Of a stretch of DNA of 64,000 nt, positions 1-7,046 are shown in pieces. The position numbers and the translations under genes were made by a program. Source of the stretch: Methanogenium sp. S4BF (GTDB lineage: Archaea > Halobacteriota > Methanomicrobia > Methanomicrobiales > Methanomicrobiaceae). Position 1 is the first letter of the stretch, and each line of letters begins with the position of its first letter. Below the pieces are notes generated by a model. That model did no database searches and was not told the DNA's origin. It saw only the letters and a list, made by a program, of their open reading frames with translations. The DNA lies in assembly GCF_029633965.1 (NCBI RefSeq), contig NZ_CP091277.1:2449917-2513916 (forward strand), read 5' to 3'.

Positions 1-300
1 TACCTGATCGGGAAGCTGCGTGCCCTGCAGAAACGGCATGAGGTTATCGGCGATGTGCGGGGAATGGGCCTGATGGTCGGTGCAGAACTGGTCCGTAACC
101 GGACGACAAAGGAGCCGGCAAAAGAGGAACGCACCCGTGTGTTGAATGAGTCTTTCAGGCGTGGGCTCACGATGCTGCCTGCGGGAGTTTCGGTTATCCG
201 GTTCTGTCCGCCGCTGGTGATTGAAAAACGGCATATTGATACCGGGATGGAAATTCTGGATCACTCGCTTGAACTGCTGCAGCCTGCGATTGTTGTCTGA
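1..300 (+). CDS. Class III (PLP-dependent) aminotransferase, C-terminal part
   Basis: The window opens inside this gene; reading frame 1 is open from base 1 to a TGA at 298-300, so 99 C-terminal residues are visible. The stretch VRGMGLMVGAEL followed by a RGLTMLPAG and VIRFCPPLVI segment is the usual small C-terminal domain of 4-aminobutyrate/acetylornithine-type aminotransferases, which move an amino group between an amino acid and a 2-oxo acid in the cytoplasm. The PLP-binding lysine and most of the active site lie outside the window, so the substrate (GABA, ornithine, acetylornithine or other) cannot be decided. It ends convergently with the ABC permease gene. Confidence 0.85.
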   Translation, partial: YLIGKLRALQKRHEVIGDVRGMGLMVGAELVRNRTTKEPAKEERTRVLNESFRRGLTMLPAGVSVIRFCPPLVIEKRHIDTGMEILDHSLELLQPAIVV

Positions 301-335
301 GACAGGCGGCATCTGCCAGTTGGATGAAACCATGT

Positions 336-367
336 GGCAGGAAAGGGGTTTTTACTCTTTCCCTGCC
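336..367. terminator. Stem-loop between convergent genes
   Basis: GGCAGGAAAG (336-345) pairs with CTTTCCCTGCC (357-367) with one bulged base, around a T-rich loop, followed by the T-rich run at 388-402. It lies between the stop of the aminotransferase and the stop of the convergent ABC permease and could act for either strand. The role in termination is inferred. Confidence 0.4.
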
Positions 368-436
368 GTCCACCTATATTCCTGCTCCACTTTTTCTATT
401 TTTAACCGGTTTTCCCGTTTTGTGCTGTATCATCCT

Positions 437-1189
437 TCAGATGGACGCCTTCCGGAAGAGCAGAGCACCTGCGACAATCATTATGACCGTGCAGGCACAG
501 AGGGCTGTGAGGCAGATCAGGGGATGGATGGCAGATGTGCCCAGAAGACCGTAGCGGATGCCCTCCACGCCATAGGTGAGGGGGTCGATGAGCGTCAGGG
601 GCACCACCCATTCCGGCAGGCTTTCAATGGGGAAGAGTGCGCCGGATAGCCCGAATATCGGGAAGACCACAAAGTTCATGATCAGCTGGAAGCCGTGCAT
701 GTCCTCCATCTTTGACGCAATGGCAATACCGAATGCCGCAAAGCAGATGCCGATGAGTGTCATGAAGAGAAAGGCGATGAGAAACCCTGCAACAGAGGGG
801 ATGCTCAGGCCGATGAAGAGCGATATGATGAGAATGAAGGCCCCCTGTATGACTGCGGTGGTGGCGCCGCCGAAGGTCTGGCCGAGCATGATCTCAAGGC
901 GGGAGACGGGTGCCACAAGCGTCTCTTTCAGGAACCCGAACTGTTTGTCCCAGATTATCTGTATGCCGGAGAAGACCGAGGTGAAGAGTACACTCATCGC
1001 AATGATGCCGGGAATCAGAAACTGGATGTAGTTCTCCCCGGTGCTGCCCGGTATCTGCACGACCGAATTCAGCCCGAATCCCAAGGCAAGAAGGAAGAAG
1101 ACCGGCATGCCCAGACTCCCGACAATCCTGCTCTTTGACCGGACGTAGCGCTTGACGCTGCGCAGCCAGAGCGTATAGACGATATCCAT
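437..1189 (-). CDS. ABC-2 type exporter permease (DrrB-like)
   Basis: A 250-residue membrane protein of the ABC-2 (daunorubicin-resistance/NodJ-like) permease family. Hydrophobic segments occur around residues 25-45, 60-80, 108-130, 137-165, 170-195 and 225-245, the six-helix pattern expected. It should form the channel of an exporter driven by the ATPase encoded directly upstream: the ATPase stop codon TAA is followed at once by this ATG, with no gap. The operon reads PadR regulator, ATPase, permease. Substrates of such archaeal exporters (drugs, lipids, polysaccharide) are usually unknown, and nothing here fixes it. Length is normal for the family. Confidence 0.9.
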   Translation of the reverse strand: MDIVYTLWLRSVKRYVRSKSRIVGSLGMPVFFLLALGFGLNSVVQIPGSTGENYIQFLIPGIIAMSVLFTSVFSGIQIIWDKQFGFLKETLVAPVSRLEIMLGQTFGGATTAVIQGAFILIISLFIGLSIPSVAGFLIAFLFMTLIGICFAAFGIAIASKMEDMHGFQLIMNFVVFPIFGLSGALFPIESLPEWVVPLTLIDPLTYGVEGIRYGLLGTSAIHPLICLTALCACTVIMIVAGALLFRKASI

Positions 1190-2170
1190 TTAATGCCTCC
1201 TCCCCATCATCATCCGTATCCGGTCGGTTGCCCCTGCCTCCTGCTCCCGGATGGTCTTTCCGGTGTAGTGCAAAAAGACATCCTCCAGCGTTGGCTTATG
1301 GATGGATACTGAGGTGATCTCATAGTTTCGCTCCCCGAACAGCCGGATGAGTTCTGCAATATGCTCCTCTGCGGACCGGAGGCGGATGGTTACCTGTCCG
1401 TCATGCTGCTCGGCACCGGAGATCCACGGAGCGGAGATTTCAGTGGCAATTCTCCCGGAATCAGGGGATGATACGGTTACCACATCCCCGCCAACGTGTT
1501 TTTTCAGCTCTTCCGGAGTGTCCATGGCAATGATGGTCCCCCGGTCGATGATGGCGATGCGGTCGCAGAGCCGGTCTGCTTCGTCCATGTAGTGAGTGGT
1601 GAGAATGATGGTGATGCCCTTTGTCCGGTTCAGGGTCTGGATGTACTCCCAGAGATGGTTGCGGGTCTGGGGGTCAAGGCCGAGGGTCGGCTCGTCCAGA
1701 AAGAGAACCGCCGGTTCGTGCAGGAGGCCGCGGGCAATTTCAAGACGGCGCCGCATGCCGCCGGAGAAGGTCTTCACCAGGCTGTCTTTTCGTTCGTTCA
1801 GCTCCACAAGGTGCAGGAGTTCTGTTGTCCGCTCTTCCCGGACTTTTTTCGGGATGCGGTACAGCCGGCCGTGGAAGTCCATGTTCTCCCACGCAGTCAG
1901 CTCCTCATCAAGGCTCTGGTCCTGAAAAACAATACCGATGGATTTCCGCACGCCGTCCTGATCCCCCTGAATGTCGATGCCATTGACAAGAGCCCTGCCC
2001 GATGTCGGTTCCAGAAGTGTGGAGAGCATGGAGATTGTCGTGGTCTTTCCGGCACCGTTCGGGCCCAAAAGGCCGAATATCTCTCCTTGTATGATATCAA
2101 AGGAGACCGAATCAACCGCTGTGAAATCCCCGAACCGTTTGGTGAGCTTCTCTACCTGAATCGCGTTCAT
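1190..2170 (-). CDS. ABC exporter ATPase (DrrA-like)
   Basis: A 326-residue ATP-binding protein of the daunorubicin-resistance type. Walker A is GPNGAGKTTT near residue 36, the signature is SGGMRRRLEIARGL near 139, Walker B is AVLFLDEPTLGLD near 158, and the H-loop is LTTHYMDEADRLCDR. The C-terminal third (after about residue 225) is the accessory domain typical of DrrA proteins, ending LEDVFLHYTGK. It powers the adjacent ABC-2 permease. The start ATG overlaps the stop of the PadR gene by four bases (ATGA), indicating translational coupling. Confidence 0.93.
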   Translation of the reverse strand: MNAIQVEKLTKRFGDFTAVDSVSFDIIQGEIFGLLGPNGAGKTTTISMLSTLLEPTSGRALVNGIDIQGDQDGVRKSIGIVFQDQSLDEELTAWENMDFHGRLYRIPKKVREERTTELLHLVELNERKDSLVKTFSGGMRRRLEIARGLLHEPAVLFLDEPTLGLDPQTRNHLWEYIQTLNRTKGITIILTTHYMDEADRLCDRIAIIDRGTIIAMDTPEELKKHVGGDVVTVSSPDSGRIATEISAPWISGAEQHDGQVTIRLRSAEEHIAELIRLFGERNYEITSVSIHKPTLEDVFLHYTGKTIREQEAGATDRIRMMMGRRH

Positions 2171-2670
2171 TTCTCTTCCTCCTCCTCTTTCTCCAGTTCA
2201 CCGAGGTCTCTCTTGCATTGCACAAGGATCTCTGCTGCTCTCTCCTGTTTCTCCTCCGGCAGGCCACGCACGCACTCCCGTATCTCCCATAATCTCTCTG
2301 CGAGGGAGGCACGCCCTTCCCCGAAGATCTCAGTGTGAATATTTCTGAGCAGCCGGACGTTTTCGCGTGACTGGTGCCTGCACTCCTTCATCTCCGAAAG
2401 GGTGGCCTCTCCGTCTTCTGTCAGGGCATAGATGGTCTTTGCCCGGGCCCCTGTCTCCTGCGGAGCAATAATCCCTTCATCTGCGAGTTGGCGGAGCATC
2501 GGGTAGATGGTCCCTTTGCTCGGCACCCATGCCCCTCCGGTTAACGCTTCAATTTCCCTGAGGAGGTCATAGCCGGTTTTTGGTTCGCGGTGCAGGGAAT
2601 GCAGGACATACAGGGTGATCAAAGAGTGTGTATGCCCGTTTTGGGTGGTACATTTCAGCATGCCTTTCAT
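2167..2670 (-). CDS. PadR-family transcriptional regulator
   Basis: A 167-residue protein whose N-terminal winged helix carries the PadR signature: TLYVLHSLHREPKTGYDLL, then WVPSKGTIYPMLRQLADEGII. The C-terminal part is helical and rich in Glu/Lys, suited to dimer formation. It is the first gene of the operon with the ABC exporter ATPase and permease and probably represses it until a ligand binds, the common arrangement for PadR-exporter pairs. The ATG at 2670 has GGTGAT six bases upstream and is preferred over the internal ATG four codons later. A tandem operator lies at 2710-2738. Confidence 0.9.
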   Translation of the reverse strand: MKGMLKCTTQNGHTHSLITLYVLHSLHREPKTGYDLLREIEALTGGAWVPSKGTIYPMLRQLADEGIIAPQETGARAKTIYALTEDGEATLSEMKECRHQSRENVRLLRNIHTEIFGEGRASLAERLWEIRECVRGLPEEKQERAAEILVQCKRDLGELEKEEEEEK

Positions 2671-2709
2671 GATCGATCACCGTTTGTTCATACGCTTCCG
2701 GTATGACGT

Positions 2710-2738
2710 GTTCATTACTGAACGGTTCACTAATGAAC
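2710..2738 (-). promoter_or_regulatory. Tandem palindromic operator for the PadR-ABC operon
   Basis: Two 14-bp palindromes of the form GTTCA-N4-TGAAC (GTTCATTACTGAAC at 2710-2723 and GTTCACTAATGAAC at 2725-2738) are separated by one base. They sit between the TATA box on the minus strand and the padR start, over the expected transcription start near 2728-2732. PadR is the obvious candidate to bind; this is inferred from position and symmetry. Confidence 0.65.
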
Positions 2739-2749
2739 TATCGGTTGGC

Positions 2750-2760
2750 GCATACTTAAA
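2750..2760 (-). promoter_or_regulatory. TATA box of the PadR-ABC operon
   Basis: On the minus strand CTTTAAGTATG resembles the archaeal TATA element. Its centre is about 85 nt upstream of the padR ATG and 25 nt upstream of the middle of the tandem operator, so a bound repressor would cover the start site. Confidence 0.5.
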
Positions 2761-2918
2761 GGATATGGATGCCAGCAGAGATTTTTGTGGGGATACGGAA
2801 TGGGTTTGTGATTGTGGGAGCCTGTCGGGATGGCAGCAGTATGTAGTCTTCTGAACAGAAAAAAAAGGAACGGTGCGTTATTCAGGATGGACGGCATCCC
2901 GTTTGTCGCTTCAGTCTT

Positions 2919-3728
2919 TCAGTCGAATCGCGGACCGTTCAGGATTAATTTGCACCAGGCAGAAACAATCTTCATTCGTGTTTCTTTTAGTCCGCCGGGC
3001 TTAGTAAACCGCTGAAGCGAGATAGTACGCGGTTGAGGATATTTCAGGAGGCTATCATCACTTCCGGTGATATGGTAGTGATAAAATCCGGTAAGATAGA
3101 TTCCGGTATACGGGACGATTCCTTTCATCCGGCGTGCAGAGGTGTGAACTGCGGTGCGGCGATTGTAGGTGCACCGTGCACCGGTATCTGTAAGACGCAG
3201 TGAAAGGTCATAGTCCTCGAGGATTGAGATATTCCGGTGACCGCCTGCCTTCATATACACATCTTTTTTCACCGCGAAATTAGACCCGATGAGCCAGTAA
3301 AACCCGAATGGGTGGAGCAGCAGGTAATACTGCCGCCATCCCTGTATGATGCATGAACGGATGGTACGGTTATAAAACCGGACCGGCCCCGTGCAGACAT
3401 CATACCCGCCGGTGGTAAGTTCCTCCCGGATTGTCTCCAGCCAGGTTGAGGGGTGGCGGGTATCTGCATCGGTGAAGACAAGGATATTCCCGTTTGCCGC
3501 TGTGGCACCGTCCCCGCGTGCACCGCCGATGCCGGGGCGTTTCTGTGGGATTACCCGGTCTGCGATGGTGGCAGCGAGTTCACGGGTATTATCTGAAGAA
3601 CCCCCGTCGACAACGATGATTTCATAGGCCTCCCTTGGGATGGTCTGGGCCGCAAGCGACTGCAGACATGCGAGAATGGTCTCTTCTTCATTGAGTGCGG
3701 GAATGATTACGGTTATCATGCGGTTCAC
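2919..3728 (-). CDS. Glycosyltransferase family 2
   Basis: A 269-residue GT-A fold glycosyltransferase. The N-terminus has VIIPALNEEETILACLQSL, then IIVVDGGSSDNT near residue 38 and the metal/nucleotide-sugar motif FTDADTRHP near residue 88. One hydrophobic stretch (YYLLLHPFGFYWLIGSNFAV, about 133-152) suggests membrane association. It probably transfers a sugar to a lipid or polysaccharide acceptor on the cytoplasmic side. It overlaps the upstream UbiA-type gene by four bases (ATGA) and is the last gene of the TetR-UbiA-GT2 unit, so a glycosylated prenyl lipid product is plausible but unproven. Confidence 0.88.
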   Translation of the reverse strand: MNRMITVIIPALNEEETILACLQSLAAQTIPREAYEIIVVDGGSSDNTRELAATIADRVIPQKRPGIGGARGDGATAANGNILVFTDADTRHPSTWLETIREELTTGGYDVCTGPVRFYNRTIRSCIIQGWRQYYLLLHPFGFYWLIGSNFAVKKDVYMKAGGHRNISILEDYDLSLRLTDTGARCTYNRRTAVHTSARRMKGIVPYTGIYLTGFYHYHITGSDDSLLKYPQPRTISLQRFTKPGGLKETRMKIVSAWCKLILNGPRFD

Positions 3729-4564
3729 CGGACCCGGAATATATGGTCATTCATCAGGAGACGGCAGCCTTTTCCGGCGGCAGGCACCAGCAGATCCCGG
3801 CAGCTGTAGAGGGGATAGATGATGAGGAAGATAAAAATCACCGCATTGATGGTGATATCTACCGCAAACCACCATGCCATCAGTTCAAGGGCCGCAAGGG
3901 AGAGCAGAGCCGTGATGCCCAGAAGGAGCACACCGTTTCGTAAACCGATGCCGACAACGGTGGTGTAGGTGGTGCCCAAATCCTCATGATAATCCATAAT
4001 CTCGTGTGCAATCAGCGCTTCACAACAGATGAAGGTGCAGACAAGCGCCGCTGCAGCGGCAAGGGAGAATGGTCCCGGAATCCCGCCTCCGGCAAGTGCA
4101 TAGCCCGCAAGAAACGGCAGTCCCCCGAACATCAGGCCATGGCAGATGATGTCTGCTGCGAACCGGTCCTTGAGCCTCGCTGGTGTTGCCGAATACAGGG
4201 TCAGGGCTATGAGGCAGAGGAGGGTACACACAAACCCGGGTCCCGAAATAAGAAGGGATGCCAGAAGCGGTATTCCTGCGAGCACCGCACACATTGCGAT
4301 GGTCTCCCCTTTTGATACCACGTTGTCAGCAAACGGGTTTTTTCCCGTTTTTGTCTTTCCTGAATGTTTGCTGTCTATCTCTGCATCATACAGATTATTA
4401 ATCACAAATCCGTATCCGGTGATGAAGAAGAAGAGTACAAAGACGGTAATAAGGTCGGGTGCGATGCCTGCTGCGAGGCATGCTCCAGCCAGCGGAAAGA
4501 GCGGATAAAATTTTATCCAGTCTCCTGTGCGGAGCATTTTCCGGTATCCCTGTAATTTGTCCAT
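3725..4564 (-). CDS. UbiA-family prenyltransferase
   Basis: A 279-residue polytopic membrane protein with about eight hydrophobic segments. The first Asp-rich motif is FVINNLYDAEID near residue 54 and the second is IMDYHEDLGTTYTTVVGIG near residue 192; these bind Mg-prenyl diphosphate in the family. Members transfer a prenyl group to an aromatic ring, to glycerol phosphates or to a sugar. The acceptor is not evident; the four-base overlap with a glycosyltransferase suggests a glycolipid or decorated prenyl lipid. A TetR regulator lies 49 nt upstream on the same strand. There is no strong Shine-Dalgarno before this ATG. Confidence 0.88.
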   Translation of the reverse strand: MDKLQGYRKMLRTGDWIKFYPLFPLAGACLAAGIAPDLITVFVLFFFITGYGFVINNLYDAEIDSKHSGKTKTGKNPFADNVVSKGETIAMCAVLAGIPLLASLLISGPGFVCTLLCLIALTLYSATPARLKDRFAADIICHGLMFGGLPFLAGYALAGGGIPGPFSLAAAAALVCTFICCEALIAHEIMDYHEDLGTTYTTVVGIGLRNGVLLLGITALLSLAALELMAWWFAVDITINAVIFIFLIIYPLYSCRDLLVPAAGKGCRLLMNDHIFRVR

Positions 4565-4613
4565 TCTGATGTTGTTCCTGTATTGTTGTATGCCTGAAGA
4601 TTATTGTCCGGGA

Positions 4614-5315
4614 TTATGTGCCCGGTACTCCTGTGTTTTTGTCAGAAAAACTCTGATGGCGTGAGGCGGTTGCAGGCCCCCTGTATGGCGGTATGCCATT
4701 TCCCGTCTCCTCTCCTTTTTCTGCCGGTGTCACTGTTTTTTGCTCCATTCCGCACCACATTGACGCAACCGACTGTTCAATGGTCTCCTCGATGTCACTC
4801 TGCAGTCTGCCGAAGGTGTGCAGGTGGATGAGCATAAAGTTCGGGTACCAGAAATGAGCCAGAAACACCTCCCGGTTAATCCCTTTGAGTATTCCACGGG
4901 ACACCGCTTTCTGGTAGAGCTCGTCAAGGGCGGAAAAGCGGATCACCGCTTCCTCTTTTGCCTTCCCTGTGATGTTCGGGGAAGAGGAGAACTGTTCAAA
5001 GAAGATAGTCTTTTTTGGATTTTCAAACATCCAGTGGAGCACCTGCCGCTTCACATTTTTAATCTGCTCTTCAACCGGTATCTCCGGACGGATTGCCTCA
5101 TCCACCGCATCGGCGAGTGCCCGGTGAATGGAGGAATAGAGCGTATCAATCAGCTCTTCTTTTGTCCGGAAGTATCGGAAGAGCGTCCCCGCCGAAACCC
5201 CGGCACGGTCTGATATCTGCTGTGTCGGGGTTGCATGAAACCCCTGTGTTGAAAAGAGATCAACCGCCGCTTCCATCAGGGCCCTCCGTTTTTCTTCTGA
5301 TAAATGCCTGCTCAC
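4614..5315 (-). CDS. TetR-family transcriptional regulator
   Basis: A 233-residue regulator. The N-terminal helix-turn-helix is complete: LMEAAVDLFSTQGFHATPTQQISDRAGVS is followed by AGTLFRYFRTKEELIDTLY. The remainder is the helical ligand-binding and dimer domain; the last 40 residues look disordered. It is first in line with the UbiA and glycosyltransferase genes and probably represses itself and them. An operator-like inverted repeat at 5381-5400 lies next to a minus-strand TATA element (TTTAAACA, near 5375-5382). The inducer is unknown. Confidence 0.9.
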   Translation of the reverse strand: MSRHLSEEKRRALMEAAVDLFSTQGFHATPTQQISDRAGVSAGTLFRYFRTKEELIDTLYSSIHRALADAVDEAIRPEIPVEEQIKNVKRQVLHWMFENPKKTIFFEQFSSSPNITGKAKEEAVIRFSALDELYQKAVSRGILKGINREVFLAHFWYPNFMLIHLHTFGRLQSDIEETIEQSVASMWCGMEQKTVTPAEKGEETGNGIPPYRGPATASRHQSFSDKNTGVPGT

Positions 5316-5380
5316 ACCATCCCTCCTATTTTTCCGTGCATTACTGCGGATGCAATAATAATTTCATCTCCCTGTTTAAA

Positions 5381-5400
5381 TGAGTAACTACTCACTCATT
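5381..5400. promoter_or_regulatory. Probable TetR operator
   Basis: ATGAGTAACTACTCACTCAT has perfect six-base arms (ATGAGT/ACTCAT), and 16 of its 20 positions match its reverse complement. It lies 66 nt upstream of the tetR start and abuts or overlaps the minus-strand TATA/BRE region, where a bound TetR dimer would block transcription factor binding. It could also influence the divergent alcohol dehydrogenase, whose start is about 310 nt away, but that gene has its own TATA box closer in. Confidence 0.6.
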
Positions 5401-5645
5401 GGGATTTACGCCGAAAATGGATATTTATTTGAAAAATGGAGTGAATTCTGTCTTGTATCGCATTATCCGGTACGAATATCCGGTATTCCGGTGGTTTTAT
5501 GGGAAGCCGGTCTCTTCTGCTCTCTCCCGTTCACTTCCCCTTGTTTCCCTGTATGATATACTATCCCTGATTGGAACGGGGTTGCAGTATTCCTGTGCCA
5601 TGTCCCTGACCATTCTCTCCGGAACCGGATCCGACCTGCGGTATC
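5401..5645. other. Intergenic stretch between tetR and the alcohol dehydrogenase
   Basis: Apart from the TetR operator at its left edge and the TATA box at its right edge, I recognise no gene or RNA here. The open frame across it on the plus strand has no family resemblance and lacks a ribosome site. Confidence 0.4.
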
Positions 5646-5655
5646 ACTATATATT
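5646..5655 (+). promoter_or_regulatory. TATA box of the alcohol dehydrogenase
   Basis: ACTATATATT matches the archaeal TATA element. Transcription would begin near 5677, giving a leader of about 35 nt before the ATG at 5713, with GGAGGG at 5700-5705 as the ribosome site. Confidence 0.5.
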
Positions 5656-5712
5656 CCGGGAATGTATGGGGTGGTGCGGGCACAGGAGATGTGCCAACCG
5701 GAGGGAATGGAG

Positions 5713-6861
5713 ATGGTGTACACGTTTTATAACCCTAAAATCGCTCTGATGGGGGCGGGGTGCGTAAAGGAGATTGGAAACCAGGCAAAACAGATCGGAG
5801 GGACAAAAGCCCTTATTGTCTGCGGAGTTTCAAAACACGGGAAAGAACTGGCTGAAAATGTTGCAACACTTCTGAAGGGTTCCGGTGTCGCATCCGCTGT
5901 CTTTGCGGGAGCAGAACCCAATCCCACAGACACCAGTGTGCATGCCGGTGCAGAGATGTATGCGCGTGAATCATGTGATATGATTGTGGCCGTCGGGGGC
6001 GGCAGCCCGATGGACTGTGCGAAAGGTATCGGTGTACTTGCGACAAATGGCGGGAAAATCAGTGATTATGAAGGTATGGGGCACAATCTGAAACCCCTTC
6101 CGCCGCTTATTACTGTGAACACTACTGCCGGCACCGCAAGTGAGATGACCAGCTTCTCCATCATCACTGACACGGACCGGCATATCAAAATGGCGCTGGT
6201 TGACTGGAGGCTTACCCCTGATGTGGCGATCAATGATCCCGAACTGATGGTGAGTATGCCGCCGTCTCTGACTGCGGCAACCGGCATGGATGCCCTGACA
6301 CACTCGGTTGAGGCATTTGTCTCGACAATTGCGACACCGGTCACTGATGCCGCGGCGCTGAAGTCAATTGAACTGATTGCTGCATATCTCCCGCAGGCGG
6401 TGAAGGATGGAACGGACATGGAGGCCCGTGAGATGATGGCGTATGCAGAATATCTCGCCGGCATTGCCTTTAATAACGCAAGCCTCGGGTATGTGCATGC
6501 GATGGCACACCAGCTCGGCGGATTCTATAACCTCCCGCATGGTGTCTGCAATGCAATTCTTCTGCCGTATGTGCAGGCCTTTAATAAAGAGGCTGTACCC
6601 GAACGGTTTGTCCTCATCGGACGGGCCATGGGGGTGGATGTGTCAGGGATGAGCACAGAAGAAGCGGCTGAGGCGACCATCGATGCCATAAAGGACCTCG
6701 CCGCTGCAATCGGTATCCCGTCCGGCCTTGCCGAAATCGGTGCAAAGGATGAGGACCTTCCGGTGCTTGCAGAGAATGCCATGAAGGATGTCTGCGGCCT
6801 GACCAATCCAAGAGAGGCAGGTCTGGATGATATTATTGCCATCTACCGGGATGCGATGTGA
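5713..6861 (+). CDS. Iron-containing alcohol dehydrogenase
   Basis: A group III alcohol dehydrogenase of about 382 residues, the normal family length. The nucleotide-binding motif VAVGGGSPMDCAKGIG is followed by TAGTASEMT. The metal-binding region has GMDALTHSVEAFVS and the two-histidine stretch GYVHAMAHQLGGFYNLPHG, which supply the Asp and three His ligands of the family. It would interconvert an alcohol and an aldehyde with NAD(P)H; some Methanomicrobiales use alcohols as electron donors, but this family also reduces lactaldehyde and other carbonyls. I chose ATG 5713 because GGAGGG at 5700-5705 is seven bases upstream; ATGs at 5707 and 5662 are in frame but badly spaced. Confidence 0.9.
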   Translation: MVYTFYNPKIALMGAGCVKEIGNQAKQIGGTKALIVCGVSKHGKELAENVATLLKGSGVASAVFAGAEPNPTDTSVHAGAEMYARESCDMIVAVGGGSPMDCAKGIGVLATNGGKISDYEGMGHNLKPLPPLITVNTTAGTASEMTSFSIITDTDRHIKMALVDWRLTPDVAINDPELMVSMPPSLTAATGMDALTHSVEAFVSTIATPVTDAAALKSIELIAAYLPQAVKDGTDMEAREMMAYAEYLAGIAFNNASLGYVHAMAHQLGGFYNLPHGVCNAILLPYVQAFNKEAVPERFVLIGRAMGVDVSGMSTEEAAEATIDAIKDLAAAIGIPSGLAEIGAKDEDLPVLAENAMKDVCGLTNPREAGLDDIIAIYRDAM

Positions 6862-7046
6862 CCCGTCGGGGGTGGTCACTTTCATGCCCATTTTCTGCGT
6901 AAAGGTATCATTATTTTGCGCTGTCCTGCACTGTTCGGCAGAAATCTGTGTTTTTCAGAGCCCTGCACCGATGCAGACCTGAAACGCACCGCGGAGTGAA
7001 CCAAAGACGTCAGGAAGATTAGCTGGTGCCTCCGGGAAAAAGAGGA

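Noticed and set aside
1496..2338. Plus-strand frame of 280 codons
   Set aside because: Antisense to the ABC ATPase gene, whose Walker and signature motifs are complete.
5399..5749. Plus-strand open frame of 116 codons upstream of the alcohol dehydrogenase
   Set aside because: It overlaps the TetR operator and the alcohol dehydrogenase TATA box, has no ribosome site and no domain pattern.
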